From positions 372,001-436,000 of the forward strand of contig NZ_JABMCJ010000094.1 of the NCBI RefSeq assembly GCF_013359755.1: a stretch of 64,000 nucleotides of DNA. The letters run 5' to 3'. Below the pieces are notes generated by a model. It was given only the letters and a program-made list of their open reading frames with translations. It was not told the DNA's origin and searched no databases. Made by a program: the position numbers and the translations under genes. Of the stretch, positions 20,393 to 31,613 are shown piece by piece (the first letter of the stretch is position 1; every line of letters begins with the position of its first letter). Source of the stretch: Tardiphaga robiniae. GTDB lineage: Bacteria; Pseudomonadota; Alphaproteobacteria; Rhizobiales; Xanthobacteraceae.

Positions 20393-21556
20393 CTACGCCG
20401 CCAGATCTGCCACGACAGCATCAAGCACAGGGAATCCCTCCTGCGTCACGCGCAGGCGGCCGTTCTCTTCCACAACGATGGCGCCTTCCTCGCGCAGGAT
20501 AGCGATGCGCTTCTCGTCGAGCGCGCGGCCGGACAGCATCTGATAGCGCGCGGGATCGATGCCTTCGGCAAGGCGCAGGCCCATCAGCAGATATTCGTCG
20601 GCGCGTTCTTCGCTATTGAGCAACTCATCCGATGTGACACCGTGGCCGTTGTCTTCCACGCGCATTACCCAGGCTTCCGGCCGCTTTTCGGTGGCGATGG
20701 CATGTCTGACACCGTCGATGTCAAGGCGGCCATGGGCGCCAGGCCCGATGCCGGCATATTCCTGGCCGCGCCAATAGACGAGGTTGTGTTTGCACTCCGC
20801 GCCAGGGCGGGCATGATTTGAAATCTCGTAGAACGGCAGGCCCTGCTGTGCGCAGACTTCCTGCGTCACGTCATAAAGTGCGCGCGCGAGGCCCTCGTCG
20901 GGGGTCTTGAGCTTGCCGGCGGCGTGCAACCCGAAGAACGGCGTGCCTTCCTCGATGGTCAGCTGATACAGCGATAGATGCTCGGCGGCTTCCGAGATGG
21001 CGAGCTTGAGTTCGTCGGTCCACATCTGCGGGGTCTGGTCGGGGCGCGCATAGATCAGATCGAACGAATACCGATCGAACGCGCTGCGCGCGATGGCCAC
21101 GGCATCGAGTGCCTCGCGCGCCGTATGCAAACGTCCGAGCGACTTCAGCGACGCATCGTCGAGTGCCTGTACGCCGAGCGACACGCGGTTGACGCCGGCC
21201 TCGCGATAACCGCGAAAGCGCGTCGCTTCGACGGAGGTCGGGTTGGCTTCGAGTGATACTTCGACGTCGGAGGCGACGTTCCAGTATTTTCCGATCGAAT
21301 CCAGAACCGCGCCGACCGTTTGCGGCTGCATCAGCGACGGCGTACCGCCGCCGAGAAAGATCGATGTCACGGTGCGGCCTGGCGTGCGGGCAGCCGTGGT
21401 TTCGATCTCGCGTGCAAAAGCGCGCGCGAAACGTACTTCATCGACGGCGTGATGACGGACATGGCTGTTGAAGTCGCAATACGGGCACTTCGACAGGCAG
21501 AACGGCCAGTGCACATAGACGCCGAAAGCGTCTTGCTGTGCGTCAGCGGGGTTCAA
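20393..21556 (-). CDS. hemW: HemW, radical-SAM heme chaperone
   Basis: A 387-residue protein related to oxygen-independent coproporphyrinogen oxidase. The radical-SAM cluster motif is CLSKCPYC near residue 20, followed by FLGGGTPSLM. The HemW C-terminal domain is present (RLAEGIDPARY). HemW-type proteins lack coproporphyrinogen oxidase activity and deliver heme. The start overlaps the 3' end of rdgB by 14 bases; the order rph-rdgB-hemW is common in alphaproteobacteria. Confidence 0.94.
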   Translation of the reverse strand: MNPADAQQDAFGVYVHWPFCLSKCPYCDFNSHVRHHAVDEVRFARAFAREIETTAARTPGRTVTSIFLGGGTPSLMQPQTVGAVLDSIGKYWNVASDVEVSLEANPTSVEATRFRGYREAGVNRVSLGVQALDDASLKSLGRLHTAREALDAVAIARSAFDRYSFDLIYARPDQTPQMWTDELKLAISEAAEHLSLYQLTIEEGTPFFGLHAAGKLKTPDEGLARALYDVTQEVCAQQGLPFYEISNHARPGAECKHNLVYWRGQEYAGIGPGAHGRLDIDGVRHAIATEKRPEAWVMRVEDNGHGVTSDELLNSEERADEYLLMGLRLAEGIDPARYQMLSGRALDEKRIAILREEGAIVVEENGRLRVTQEGFPVLDAVVADLAA

Positions 21557-22178
21557 GGCAGATCTCCGCGAGTTTCACGAACGCCCTGGCGCGATGCGAC
21601 AAGCCCTCGCCGAGTGGCGGCAACCCGTGCTTCTCGACCGCGGTCATTTCGCCATAGGTGCGGGTGTAACCATCGGGCAGGAATGTCGGATCGTAGCCGA
21701 AGCCGGCAGTGCCGCGTGGTGGCCAGACCAGCGTGCCATGCGCATGCGCTTCGACTTCCTCGAGATGACCGTCGGGCCACGCCACGCAGAGTGCCGAGAC
21801 GAAATGCGCGGTGCGCTTGTCAGGCGAGGTCGCGCCGCGCTCTTGCAGCAAACGCTCGATGCGCGTCATTGCGCCGGTAAAGTCCTTGGACTCGCCGGCC
21901 CAGCGCGCCGAGAAGATGCCGGGTGCGCCGTCGAGGGCATCGACGACGAGGCCGGAATCATCTGCGAAGGCCGGCAGTTGCGCGACATTGGCCGCGGCAA
22001 TCGCCTTGATCGCGGCATTGGCCTTGAAAGTGTCGCCGGTCTCGTCGGGCTCGGCGAGGTCGAGCTCGCTGGCCGACACTGCTTCGATGCCGTAGGGGGC
22101 CAAGAGATCGCGCATCTCGGCAAGCTTGCCGGGATTGTGGGTGGCGATGACGAGCTTCCCAGTGATTCGACGATGCAT
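21543..22178 (-). CDS. rdgB: RdgB/HAM1 non-canonical purine NTP pyrophosphatase
   Basis: A 211-residue housecleaning enzyme that hydrolyses ITP, dITP and XTP. The substrate motif is VIATHNPGKLAEM near the N-terminus; ADDSGLVVDALDGAPG and the GFGYDPTFLPDG block are diagnostic. It lies 35 bases after rph and overlaps hemW by 14 bases, so it is within one transcript. Confidence 0.97.
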   Translation of the reverse strand: MHRRITGKLVIATHNPGKLAEMRDLLAPYGIEAVSASELDLAEPDETGDTFKANAAIKAIAAANVAQLPAFADDSGLVVDALDGAPGIFSARWAGESKDFTGAMTRIERLLQERGATSPDKRTAHFVSALCVAWPDGHLEEVEAHAHGTLVWPPRGTAGFGYDPTFLPDGYTRTYGEMTAVEKHGLPPLGEGLSHRARAFVKLAEICLEPR

Positions 22179-22213
22179 GATGCGAGTCTACGCCTGCTTG
22201 ATGACTTGCGGAA

Positions 22214-22936
22214 TCACGCGATGGCCATTTTCTGCAGTTCAACCAGACGTCCGACGCCCTTTTGCGCCAGTGCCATCAACTTCAGGAACTCGTCCTGCGT
22301 GAACGGCGTCTTCTCGGCAGTGCCCTGCACCTCGATGATGCGGCCGTCGCCGGTCATCACGAAATTGGCGTCGGTGTCGGCTTCGGAATCTTCGGCATAA
22401 TCGAGATCGAGCACCGGGGTGCCCTGATAGATGCCGCAGGAAATCGCCGCGATATTGTCGCGCAGCACGTTGCCGCCGCCGTTCTTGAACATGTTGCGGT
22501 TCTTCATCCACGAGATGCAGTCGGCCAGCGCAACCCATGCGCCGGTGATCGACGCCGTGCGGGTGCCGCCATCGGCCTGGATCACGTCGCAGTCGATGGT
22601 GATCTGGCGTTCGCCGAGCGCTTCGAGGTCGACGGCAGCGCGCAGCGAGCGGCCGATCAGGCGCTGGATCTCGACGGTGCGGCCGCCCTGCTTGCCGGAT
22701 GCGGCTTCGCGGCGGGTGCGTTCCAGCGTGGCGCGGGGCAGCATGCCGTATTCGGCGGTGACCCAGCCGCGGCCCTGGCCCTTAAGCCATGGTGGCAGGC
22801 GCTCCTCCAGCGTGGCGGTCACCAGCACGTGGGTGTCACCGAATTTCACCATGCAGGAGCCTTCGGCATATTTGACCACGCCGCGTTCCAGCGACACGGC
22901 GCGCAGTTCATCGGGCGCACGACGGCTTGGCCGCAT
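22214..22936 (-). CDS. rph: Ribonuclease PH
   Basis: A 240-residue phosphorolytic 3'-5' exoribonuclease involved in tRNA 3' processing. The N-terminus [12 protein letters not shown], the [20 protein letters not shown] arginine cluster and [19 protein letters not shown] are typical. It is full length. It is the first gene of rph-rdgB-hemW and divergent from hrcA across 152 bases, as often seen in this group. Confidence 0.98.
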   Translation of the reverse strand: MRPSRRAPDELRAVSLERGVVKYAEGSCMVKFGDTHVLVTATLEERLPPWLKGQGRGWVTAEYGMLPRATLERTRREAASGKQGGRTVEIQRLIGRSLRAAVDLEALGERQITIDCDVIQADGGTRTASITGAWVALADCISWMKNRNMFKNGGGNVLRDNIAAISCGIYQGTPVLDLDYAEDSEADTDANFVMTGDGRIIEVQGTAEKTPFTQDEFLKLMALAQKGVGRLVELQKMAIA

Positions 22937-23088
22937 GAGAAAATCCTTCCAAATGTCCAGAGAAGCCTGTTCGCGGTGCTTTTAGGGGCCACAGACCGCA
23001 GCGGCAAGGGCGGGGCAGGTTCCACAACCGCAATGGTGCTTGTATCCGGCCCGCCGGAGCGACAGATTAGGTTCTCAAGGAGTACCCT

Positions 23089-24177
23089 GTGGCCCACCAC
23101 GATCCGATCGGCCTGATTTCGCCGCATGCCGGGCTCGCCCAGCTCAATGAGCGATCGCGTGAGATCTTCCGGCAGATCGTCGAGAGCTATCTCGCCACCG
23201 GCGAACCTGTCGGTTCGCGCAATATTTCACGCCTGATCACGGTTCCGCTGTCGCCAGCCTCGGTCCGCAACGTCATGTCGGACCTGGAGCAGCTCGGCCT
23301 CATCTATGCGCCACACACGTCTGCCGGCCGGCTGCCAACCGAACTCGGGCTGCGGTTCTTCGTCGATGCCTTGATGCAGGTCGGTGACCTCACCGAGCCC
23401 GAACGGCAGTCGATCCAGCAGCAACTGTCTTCGGTGGGGCGCTCGCAGACGGTGGAAGCGGCGCTCGGCGAGGCGCTGACGCAGCTGTCCGGGCTGACCC
23501 GCGCGGCGGCGGTGGTTTTGACCGCCAAGTCCAATGTGCGGCTGAAACACATCGAATTCGTCCGTCTGGAGCCCGAAAAGGCGCTGGTCGTGCTGGTCGC
23601 CGAGGATGGCCAGGTCGAAAACCGCGTGCTGACCCTGCCGCCGGGCGTGCCGTCGTCGGCGCTGAATGAGGCGTCGAACTTCCTTAATGCCCGGATTCGC
23701 GGCCGCACGCTGGCTGAGGCCCGGTTGGAGCTGGAGACGGCGCTGACCCAGAACCAGATCGAGCTCGATCAGCTGACCCAGAAGGTCATTGCCGCCGGCA
23801 TTGCCAGCTGGTCGGGTGGCGAGAAGGATGATCGGCAGCTGATCGTGCGCGGCCAGGCCAATCTGCTCGAGGATCTCCATGCGCTGGAGGATCTTGAACG
23901 CGTTCGCCTCCTGTTCGACGATCTCGAAGCCAAGCGCGAGGTGATCGACCTTCTCGGCCGGGCGGAGACGGCCGAAGGTGTCCGCATCTTCATCGGCTCG
24001 GAAAACAAGCTGTTCTCGCTGTCCGGCTCGTCCACGATCATTGCGCCCTACAGCGATGGCGCCGGCCATATTGTCGGCGTTCTCGGTGTCATCGGCCCGA
24101 CCCGGCTGAACTATGCGCGGGTGATCCCGATGGTAGATTACGCGGCGCGCATCGTTAGCCGCATGCTCGGCGGCTGA
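23089..24177 (+). CDS. hrcA: HrcA heat-inducible transcription repressor
   Basis: A GTG start preceded by a clear AAGGAG (23077-23082) gives 362 residues. The N-terminal winged helix includes [23 protein letters not shown] and TSAGRLPT; the C-terminal GAF-like domain ends in [16 protein letters not shown]. HrcA represses groESL-type operons at CIRCE elements with GroEL as cofactor. I see no CIRCE inverted repeat in this window, so its targets lie elsewhere. grpE follows after 102 bases. Confidence 0.97.
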   Translation: MAHHDPIGLISPHAGLAQLNERSREIFRQIVESYLATGEPVGSRNISRLITVPLSPASVRNVMSDLEQLGLIYAPHTSAGRLPTELGLRFFVDALMQVGDLTEPERQSIQQQLSSVGRSQTVEAALGEALTQLSGLTRAAAVVLTAKSNVRLKHIEFVRLEPEKALVVLVAEDGQVENRVLTLPPGVPSSALNEASNFLNARIRGRTLAEARLELETALTQNQIELDQLTQKVIAAGIASWSGGEKDDRQLIVRGQANLLEDLHALEDLERVRLLFDDLEAKREVIDLLGRAETAEGVRIFIGSENKLFSLSGSSTIIAPYSDGAGHIVGVLGVIGPTRLNYARVIPMVDYAARIVSRMLGG

Positions 24178-24204
24178 CAGATCGGCCGAATCCGGCCGGT
24201 TGCG

Positions 24205-24233
24205 CTTGATTTTCGGCGCTCAAACCCCGATAT
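24205..24233 (+). promoter_or_regulatory. Possible sigma-32 promoter for grpE
   Basis: CTTG at 24205-24208 and CCGATAT at 24227-24233 are separated by 18 bases. The alphaproteobacterial heat-shock consensus is CTTG-N17/18-CYTATNT; the -10 has one mismatch (G for T). It lies 46 bases before the grpE start, inside the hrcA-grpE gap, so grpE could be heat-induced independently of hrcA. Confidence 0.4.
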
Positions 24234-24279
24234 CCCGCTCAGCAATCCCACCATTTTGGCGTGTTTTTGAGAAGGCAGC

Positions 24280-24882
24280 GTGATGACTGATTCCAATGGG
24301 CAGAACGACAATCAGGACAAGACGGCAGCGGCCGCCGATCCGGTGGTCTCCAAGCCCTACATCATGCCGGACGATCCGGAACCGAATTCGGTCGAGGCCC
24401 TGACCAAGGAAGCAGCGGAATCGCGCGACAAGATGCTGCGCACGCTGGCGGAGATGGAAAATCTGCGCAAGCGGACCCAGAAGGAAGTCGCCGACGGCCG
24501 CACCTATGCGATCGCCAATTTCGCGCGTGAAGTGCTCGATATCGCCGACAGCCTGCAGCGCGCCCTCGATGCCGTGCCTGCCGACACCAAGGCCGCCGCC
24601 GATCCAGGCCTGAAGGCGCTCCTCGAAGGTGTCGAGCTCACCGAGCGTTCGCTGCTCAACACGCTGGAAAAGAACGGCGTGAAGAAGTTCGATCCGTCGG
24701 GCGAGAAGTTCGATCCGAACTTCCAGCAGGCGATGTACGAAGTGCCCGATGCCTCGGTGCCCGCGGGCACCGTCGTTCAGGTCGTGCAGGCCGGTTACAC
24801 CATCGGCGAACGCGTACTGCGCCCGGCGCTGGTCGGCGTGTCGAAGGGTGGGGCCAAGGCGGCGCCTGTAGCGTCGGAGTAA
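24280..24882 (+). CDS. grpE: GrpE, DnaK nucleotide exchange factor
   Basis: A 200-residue co-chaperone. An N-terminal coiled coil (about residues 50-85, [21 protein letters not shown]) precedes the head domain with [25 protein letters not shown] and the end [12 protein letters not shown]. It releases ADP from DnaK. The ATG at 24280 follows GAGAAGGCAG. It is downstream of hrcA with its own candidate sigma-32 promoter. Confidence 0.97.
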   Translation: MMTDSNGQNDNQDKTAAAADPVVSKPYIMPDDPEPNSVEALTKEAAESRDKMLRTLAEMENLRKRTQKEVADGRTYAIANFAREVLDIADSLQRALDAVPADTKAAADPGLKALLEGVELTERSLLNTLEKNGVKKFDPSGEKFDPNFQQAMYEVPDASVPAGTVVQVVQAGYTIGERVLRPALVGVSKGGAKAAPVASE

Positions 24883-24902
24883 AGCTGCGTAGTAAGAGCT
24901 GG

Positions 24903-24925
24903 ATCGCCCGGTCAAGCCGGGCGAT
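24903..24925. repeat. REP-type palindrome after grpE
   Basis: ATCGCCCGG (24903-24911) and CCGGGCGAT (24917-24925) form a perfect 9-base stem with a TCAAG loop, followed by GACAGC. It lies between the convergent ends of grpE and the nicotinamidase gene with no T-run. The type is common in bradyrhizobial intergenic DNA and is similar to the element at 53138-53178. Confidence 0.6.
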
Positions 24926-24936
24926 GACAGCGAGAG

Positions 24937-25653
24937 TTAAGCCGCCAGATCGCCTGACTGAATCCGTTTCACGCCGGCTTTGTTCATGTCGGCCCAGGCC
25001 TTGGCCAGCGAGCCCTGCGTGTCGATGCCGCGGCAGGCATCTTCGATCACATAGACATCGAAACCTGCTTTTCGCGCATCAAGGGCGGACCACGCGACAC
25101 AGAAGTCGGTGGCGAGGCCGGCGATAAATACACGCTGCAATTTGCGGGCTTTCAGATAGGCGGCAAGACCGGTGGTGGTCTTTCCGTCAGCCTCGGTAAA
25201 CGCCGAATAGCTGTCGACGTCCTTGTTGAAGCCCTTGCGCAGGATCAGCTCGGTATGCGGGATCGCGAGATCCTTCGACAGCGCAGCCCCTTCAGTGCCC
25301 TGCACGCAGTGATCCGGCCACAGCACCTGTTTGCCGTATTTCACCTCAAGGGTCTCAAACGGCTTCTTGCCGCTGTGGCTGGATGCGAAGGAGATATGGC
25401 CCGGCGTGTGCCAGTCCTGTGTCATCACCACATCGGCGAATTTCTTCGCGATGCCGTTGATGATCGGGACGACCTTGTCGCCGTCCTTCACGGCCAAGCT
25501 GCCGCCCGGCAGGAAGCAGTTCTGCACGTCGATCACCAGCAGAACGGATGTGCGATCGAGACTGACCTTGCCGGCGGCGGATAATGTTTTGGGAGCTAGG
25601 CTGGTCATGGCTACGGCTCCAAGCCCCCCGAGAACCTGACGTCTGTTGAGCAT
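24937..25653 (-). CDS. pncA: Nicotinamidase / isochorismatase-family hydrolase with signal sequence
   Basis: From the ATG at 25653, 238 residues. The N-terminus LNRRQVLGGLGAVAMTSL is a twin-arginine-like export signal, unusual since most PncA enzymes are cytoplasmic. The cysteine-hydrolase core has the catalytic Asp in VIDVQNCFLPGGSL, metal ligands in QDWHTPGH and the nucleophile in ATDFCV. Nicotinamidase converts nicotinamide to nicotinate. It lies between grpE and an exported protein gene of the same strand. A start at 25686 is possible. Confidence 0.88.
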   Translation of the reverse strand: MLNRRQVLGGLGAVAMTSLAPKTLSAAGKVSLDRTSVLLVIDVQNCFLPGGSLAVKDGDKVVPIINGIAKKFADVVMTQDWHTPGHISFASSHSGKKPFETLEVKYGKQVLWPDHCVQGTEGAALSKDLAIPHTELILRKGFNKDVDSYSAFTEADGKTTTGLAAYLKARKLQRVFIAGLATDFCVAWSALDARKAGFDVYVIEDACRGIDTQGSLAKAWADMNKAGVKRIQSGDLAA

Positions 25654-25738
25654 CGCGAAATTCCCCGTACCGAATTGGCCCAGCAAATCAGGTCACGGGG
25701 AGATCGTAAAGCGGGCCGTGAGGACGGCCGTGCGTTCT

Positions 25739-26683
25739 TTAGCGCGGCTCGATACCGTCGCGCACGGCGCGGAAGCGCGGAAACGCCTTGGCCCAATCGT
25801 CACGTGGGGCGCTCGCGATAATGCGCATGGTGACCTTGCCGCCGCCGAAGCGCAGCCACTGCACAACGCTGACCGGCGTGTTGTTCTTGCCGCTGACGGC
25901 GTCGATACGGGTCTCCCAGCCTGCCATGCCGTCGATCCGTTGCGGCTCCGACATGGTGATGCGGCCTTCGCGCAGGCCGGGAATCGTGCCTGCTGCCTGC
26001 TGAGCAAAGCGGCCGCGATCTTCGGCCTTTTCCGGCGCCGAGGCCAGGCTGCCGATCACCATGAAAGGGCTCGTTTCTATGCTGTTCTCGTCAGTCGAGT
26101 CGGCAAGCAACAAAGCGGCGCCGGGCGCCAGCGTACGGACAGTTTTGAAGTCGCTCATTTCGGCGACCTTGAACGGCATCAGGCCGAGCTGCTCGGCCAG
26201 CGGGACTTCCTTGCGGACCACGGCGGATGAGAGCATCTGGCGCACCGCGTCGTCGGTGTAGATTTTCTGGGCGTTTTCCGGGACCTGCACGGCGACATAG
26301 CCGGAGAAGGTCCCGCCGCCGACGATCATCGAATAGCGCCTGACATTGCCGGTCGCGTCCTTGGCATTCTCGATCGTGTAGAAGGCCTTTCCGGCTGTGG
26401 TCTCTATGCTTTCCGGCTTCGCGACCATGCCCGCCGGATTGGCCTTGAACGCGGTCTCAACCTCGTTGAAGGCGGCGGCCGGCAGTTCGGTTACAAGCAC
26501 CTTGACGCCCTGATCGGAGGTCTCGAAGCCGACAAAGGTCTTTGCCGGGGCGAGGCCAACCAGCGGGGCCAGACCCACACGGACACCCGGCGGGAAGACG
26601 GGATCAGCCGCCAAAGCGGGGCGGTGGGCGACCGAAATGGCCGTCAGCATGGTCAAGGCGAACAGGGGCGCAGCATGTTTCAT
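25739..26683 (-). CDS. Hypothetical periplasmic protein
   Basis: The ATG at 26683 (MKHAAPLFA) gives 314 residues with a cleavable signal (ending RPALA|AD). The mature part has no membrane segment or metal motif that I recognise; it contains repeated beta-strand/turn patterns (GVRVGLAPLVGL, KVLVTELP, SGYVAVQVPE, GGKVTMRIIASAP) and many Phe/Trp near the C-terminus (WLRFGG, WAKAFPRF). It is divergent from dnaK. Homologues are, to my recollection, annotated only as hypothetical in Bradyrhizobium. Confidence 0.75.
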   Translation of the reverse strand: MKHAAPLFALTMLTAISVAHRPALAADPVFPPGVRVGLAPLVGLAPAKTFVGFETSDQGVKVLVTELPAAAFNEVETAFKANPAGMVAKPESIETTAGKAFYTIENAKDATGNVRRYSMIVGGGTFSGYVAVQVPENAQKIYTDDAVRQMLSSAVVRKEVPLAEQLGLMPFKVAEMSDFKTVRTLAPGAALLLADSTDENSIETSPFMVIGSLASAPEKAEDRGRFAQQAAGTIPGLREGRITMSEPQRIDGMAGWETRIDAVSGKNNTPVSVVQWLRFGGGKVTMRIIASAPRDDWAKAFPRFRAVRDGIEPR

Positions 26684-27063
26684 GAAAAATCTACTGGGTT
26701 TGCATTGAGGCTGTTCGATGGTGCGGGGCTCCGGCCTTGGTCGCCGCGCGCCCGGTCGGAAAGGGCTTTCACGGTTGCCCTGTTCCGCCAACAGATCAAG
26801 CCATAAATCCGTTCCCGGCGCGGTCCGCGCCCATCCGTCGCGTATTGGCGAAACAACCGCCAAGGGTCTGTTTCACCAAATATTAATTTCGCGCACCGGT
26901 CGTGTTTTCATGGGTCTGGAGTGTGCCAGATGCCTTGCGGCCACCACCCCCCCTCCTATATGAGGCCTACCGTCGCAATATCGCGAATAGTTGATGTTTG
27001 GGGGTTGGGAGCGGGGTGCCGTCAGGGCCCAGCCAACCTGCCGCAGAAAAAGGATATGAGAGC
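26684..27063. other. Divergent intergenic region upstream of dnaK
   Basis: A 380-base gap between the exported-protein gene and dnaK. Besides the sigma-32 promoter (26934-26961) it holds a C-run (CCACCACCCCCCC, 26941-26953) inside the promoter spacer and a ~100-base leader after the -10 with no convincing coding potential. I see no CIRCE repeat. Confidence 0.6.
26934..26961 (+). promoter_or_regulatory. Sigma-32 heat-shock promoter of dnaK
   Basis: CTTG (26934-26937), a 17-base spacer, then CCTATAT (26955-26961) matches the alphaproteobacterial RpoH consensus CTTG-N17/18-CYTATNT at every defined base. It lies ~100 bases before the dnaK ATG, implying a ~95-base 5' leader. Confidence 0.75.
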
Positions 27064-28962
<1,899 letters not shown>

Positions 28963-28980
28963 TAGGCGAGCGGAACGATG

Positions 28981-29033
28981 ACCCTCATCCTGAGTAGCGC
29001 GGTGCGCGTCTCGAAGGATGAGGGTTGTTTTTT
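28981..29033 (+). terminator. Terminator-like hairpin between dnaK and dnaJ
   Basis: ACCCTCATCCT (28981-28991) pairs perfectly with AGGATGAGGGT (29015-29025), followed by TGTTTTTT. The 23-base interior carries GCGCGGTGCGC-type pairing. This is the bradyrhizobial palindromic repeat form, here with a T-run able to act as an intrinsic terminator after dnaK. Confidence 0.75.
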
Positions 29034-29145
29034 GTCAGGCGGGCCTTGTTAGGCAAGTTTTGTTAGTGCGGGAGTAGCATCTTCATCGATGCGTTCTTCT
29101 GGGATGCTCCTCGGGATGAGGACCAATTTCGGGCGGATCTGACTG

Positions 29146-30288
29146 ATGTCCACCAAGCAGTGTTATTACGAGACGTTGGAAGTCGAGCGCGGCGCGAATG
29201 ATGCGACCCTGAAGACGTCGTTTCGTAAGCTTGCGATGAAATGGCATCCGGACAAGAATCCAGGCGATGCCGCCGCTGAAGTGAAGTTCAAGGAAATTGC
29301 CGAGGCCTACGACGTCCTCAAGGACGGCGACAAGCGCGCGGCCTATGACCGTTATGGCCATGCGGCCTTCGAACAGGGCAATGGTGGCGGCGGTGGTCCG
29401 GGCTTCGGATCCGGCTTCGCCTCCTCCTTCTCCGACATTTTCGAAGACTTGTTCGGTATGGCCGGGCAGCGCGGCGGTGGCCGCAGCGGCGGCCGCGAGC
29501 GCGGGGCCGATCTTCGCTACAACATGGAAATCACGCTGGAGGAGGCTTACTCCGGCAAGACCGCACAGATCGAGATTCCGGTCGCGGTGACCTGCGAAGC
29601 GTGCTCCGGCACCGGCGCCAAGGCAGGAACCAAGCCGAAGGCCTGTTCGACCTGCGGCGGTGCCGGCCGCGTCCGTCAGGCCCAAGGCTTCTTCACACTG
29701 GAAAGGACCTGCCCGAGCTGTCAGGGCCGCGGTCAGATGATCGAGGATCCGTGCCCGAGCTGCTCCGGCGCCGGCCGCGTCGAGCGCGAGCGCACGCTCT
29801 CGGTCAACATTCCGGCGGGCGTCGAGGACGGCACCCGCATTCGTCTTGCCAATGAAGGCGAAGCCGGCGCGCGCGGTGGCCCGTCGGGCGATCTCTATAT
29901 TTTCCTGTCGCTGGCCTCGCACGACTTCTTCCAGCGCGATGGCGCGGACCTACATTGCCGCGTGCCGATCTCGATGGTGACCGCCGCGCTGGGCGGCGAA
30001 TTCGAAGTGCCGACCATCGAAGGCGGGCGCAACAAGGTCAAGGTTCCCTCGGGCACCCAGTCCGGGCGGCGCTTCCGCGTTTCATCGAAAGGCATGCCGG
30101 TGCTGCGCTCGCGCCAGACCGGCGACATGTATGTCCAGGTCGTCGTGGAAACGCCGCAGAACCTGACGAAAAAGCAGCAGGAGCTGCTGGCCGAATTCGA
30201 GAAACTATCTTCGGGTGCAACGCAACCTGAAGCCGCGGGTTTCTTCACTAAGGTCAAGGACTTCTTCGGAACGCGGACAGGCTCCTAA
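29146..30288 (+). CDS. dnaJ: DnaJ (Hsp40) co-chaperone
   Basis: A 380-residue type I DnaJ. The J domain (residues 1-70) has HPDK. A short Gly/Phe-rich region ([14 protein letters not shown]) follows, then four zinc-finger repeats [24 protein letters not shown] and CPSCSGAG (about residues 148-215) and the C-terminal substrate domains. It stimulates DnaK ATPase. It lies 183 bases after dnaK, behind a terminator-like element, so its expression may be lower or separately driven. Confidence 0.98.
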   Translation: MSTKQCYYETLEVERGANDATLKTSFRKLAMKWHPDKNPGDAAAEVKFKEIAEAYDVLKDGDKRAAYDRYGHAAFEQGNGGGGGPGFGSGFASSFSDIFEDLFGMAGQRGGGRSGGRERGADLRYNMEITLEEAYSGKTAQIEIPVAVTCEACSGTGAKAGTKPKACSTCGGAGRVRQAQGFFTLERTCPSCQGRGQMIEDPCPSCSGAGRVERERTLSVNIPAGVEDGTRIRLANEGEAGARGGPSGDLYIFLSLASHDFFQRDGADLHCRVPISMVTAALGGEFEVPTIEGGRNKVKVPSGTQSGRRFRVSSKGMPVLRSRQTGDMYVQVVVETPQNLTKKQQELLAEFEKLSSGATQPEAAGFFTKVKDFFGTRTGS

Positions 30289-30380
30289 CGTTGGAAGCTT
30301 GACCGTTTCTATTGTTGCCTATACCTCTTTATGACGAAATTCTGACGTTCCGCACGTTCCGCGGTCTGCCTGGAAGCGAC

Positions 30381-30983
30381 ATGCCTCTGCACTCGTCCGC
30401 GCGTACGTTGAAGAAGCCGCTCCGTCTCGACGACGAGGTTCGCTTCCTCCGTTCATGGATCGATAAGCCGCTGCATATGGGTGCCGTGATGCCGTCGGGC
30501 AAAGCTCTTGCCCGCACGATGGCGCAATATGTCGACAATGATGCGACCGGTCCGGTCATCGAACTTGGACCCGGCACCGGCGCGATCACCTCTGCGCTGG
30601 TTGCGCACGGGGTGGACCAGAAACGTCTGGTGCTCGTCGAATTCAATCCCACCTTTTGCGCACTGCTGCGTGAGCGCTACCCGCAGGCGACGATCGTTCA
30701 GGGTGACGCCTACACATTGCGCGATACCCTGTGGGATGTGCTGAAAGAGCCCGCCTCCGCCGTCGTCTCCGGCCTGCCGCTGGTCACCAAGCCGATGCTG
30801 ACGCGCCTCAAGCTGATCCGCGATGCCTTCGCGGCGATGTCGCCGAACGCGCCCTTCGTGCAGTTCACCTATTCGGTGGCGCCGCCGATCCCCAAATCGC
30901 TGCCCGGCGTGTCCACAGAGGCCTCCGAGCGGATCTGGATGAACCTTCCGCCGGCGCGCGTCTGGGTGTATCGCAAACGCTAG
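30381..30983 (+). CDS. pmtA: PmtA-like phospholipid N-methyltransferase
   Basis: The ATG at 30381 (MPLHSSART) gives 200 residues. The SAM-binding motif I is VIELGPGTGAIT, with LVEFNPTFC and VQGDA as later motifs; SGLPLV and the C-terminal WMNLPPARVWVYRK match short rhizobial/Rhodobacter-type PmtA, which methylates phosphatidylethanolamine toward phosphatidylcholine. It could instead act on an unmethylated or partially methylated intermediate only, as several paralogues exist in Bradyrhizobium. It follows dnaJ by 92 bases on the same strand. Confidence 0.75.
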   Translation: MPLHSSARTLKKPLRLDDEVRFLRSWIDKPLHMGAVMPSGKALARTMAQYVDNDATGPVIELGPGTGAITSALVAHGVDQKRLVLVEFNPTFCALLRERYPQATIVQGDAYTLRDTLWDVLKEPASAVVSGLPLVTKPMLTRLKLIRDAFAAMSPNAPFVQFTYSVAPPIPKSLPGVSTEASERIWMNLPPARVWVYRKR

Positions 30984-31028
30984 TGCCGGCCGCGATCGCG
31001 CGGTGGCTTCGCCCCGACGATCGGAATC

Positions 31029-31607
31029 ATGGCTGCGATCAAGATCCTCGTTATTCCAGGCTCGCTGCGCACAGGGTCGCTGAATGCGAAACTCGCGGCT
31101 GTCGCCATTGACGCGCTGGTTCGCGCCGATGTCGATGCCACCAGGATTTCGCTCGGCGACTTTCCGCTGCCGATCTATGACGGCGACCTTGAGAGCAATT
31201 CCGGCGTACCGAAACATGCGCTCGATCTGAAGCGTATGATATCGGCGCATCATGGTGTGCTGATCGTGACGCCTGAATACAACGCGTCGCTGCCGCCGCT
31301 GGTGAAGAATACGATCGACTGGATCTCGCGCGTGGAAGACACGCATGAGAGCAAGGGCCAGGTGTTTCGCGAGCGGCCGTTTGCGATTGCGGCGGCTTCG
31401 AATGGGCGGCTTGGCGGTGCGCGCTGTTTGCAGGCCTTGCGGCTGGTGCTGTCGGCGTGTCGCGCGATGGTGATCCCGAACCAGCTCACGCTGGCGTTCG
31501 CCGGTGAGGCCTATGACGATATGGACCGGCTGAAACACGCCGCCGACAAGGATGCGATGACGGCGATGGTGCGCCAGCTTATCGATGTCGCGCAGCAGAT
31601 GAAGTGA
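31029..31607 (+). CDS. NADPH-dependent FMN reductase (flavodoxin fold)
   Basis: A 192-residue flavoprotein. The FMN phosphate loop is PGSLRTGSLNAKL; TPEYNASLPPLVKNTIDWISR is the signature of the NAD(P)H-dependent FMN/quinone/azo reductase family. It is cytoplasmic. It ends 6 bases before pyrF, so the two are co-transcribed, though no metabolic link is evident. Confidence 0.92.
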   Translation: MAAIKILVIPGSLRTGSLNAKLAAVAIDALVRADVDATRISLGDFPLPIYDGDLESNSGVPKHALDLKRMISAHHGVLIVTPEYNASLPPLVKNTIDWISRVEDTHESKGQVFRERPFAIAAASNGRLGGARCLQALRLVLSACRAMVIPNQLTLAFAGEAYDDMDRLKHAADKDAMTAMVRQLIDVAQQMK

Positions 31608-31613
31608 GACGAG

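Noticed and set aside
23000-27063. CIRCE element for HrcA
   Set aside because: I looked for TTAGCACTC-N9-GAGTGCTAA near hrcA, grpE and dnaK and did not find it; HrcA targets are probably groESL operons elsewhere.
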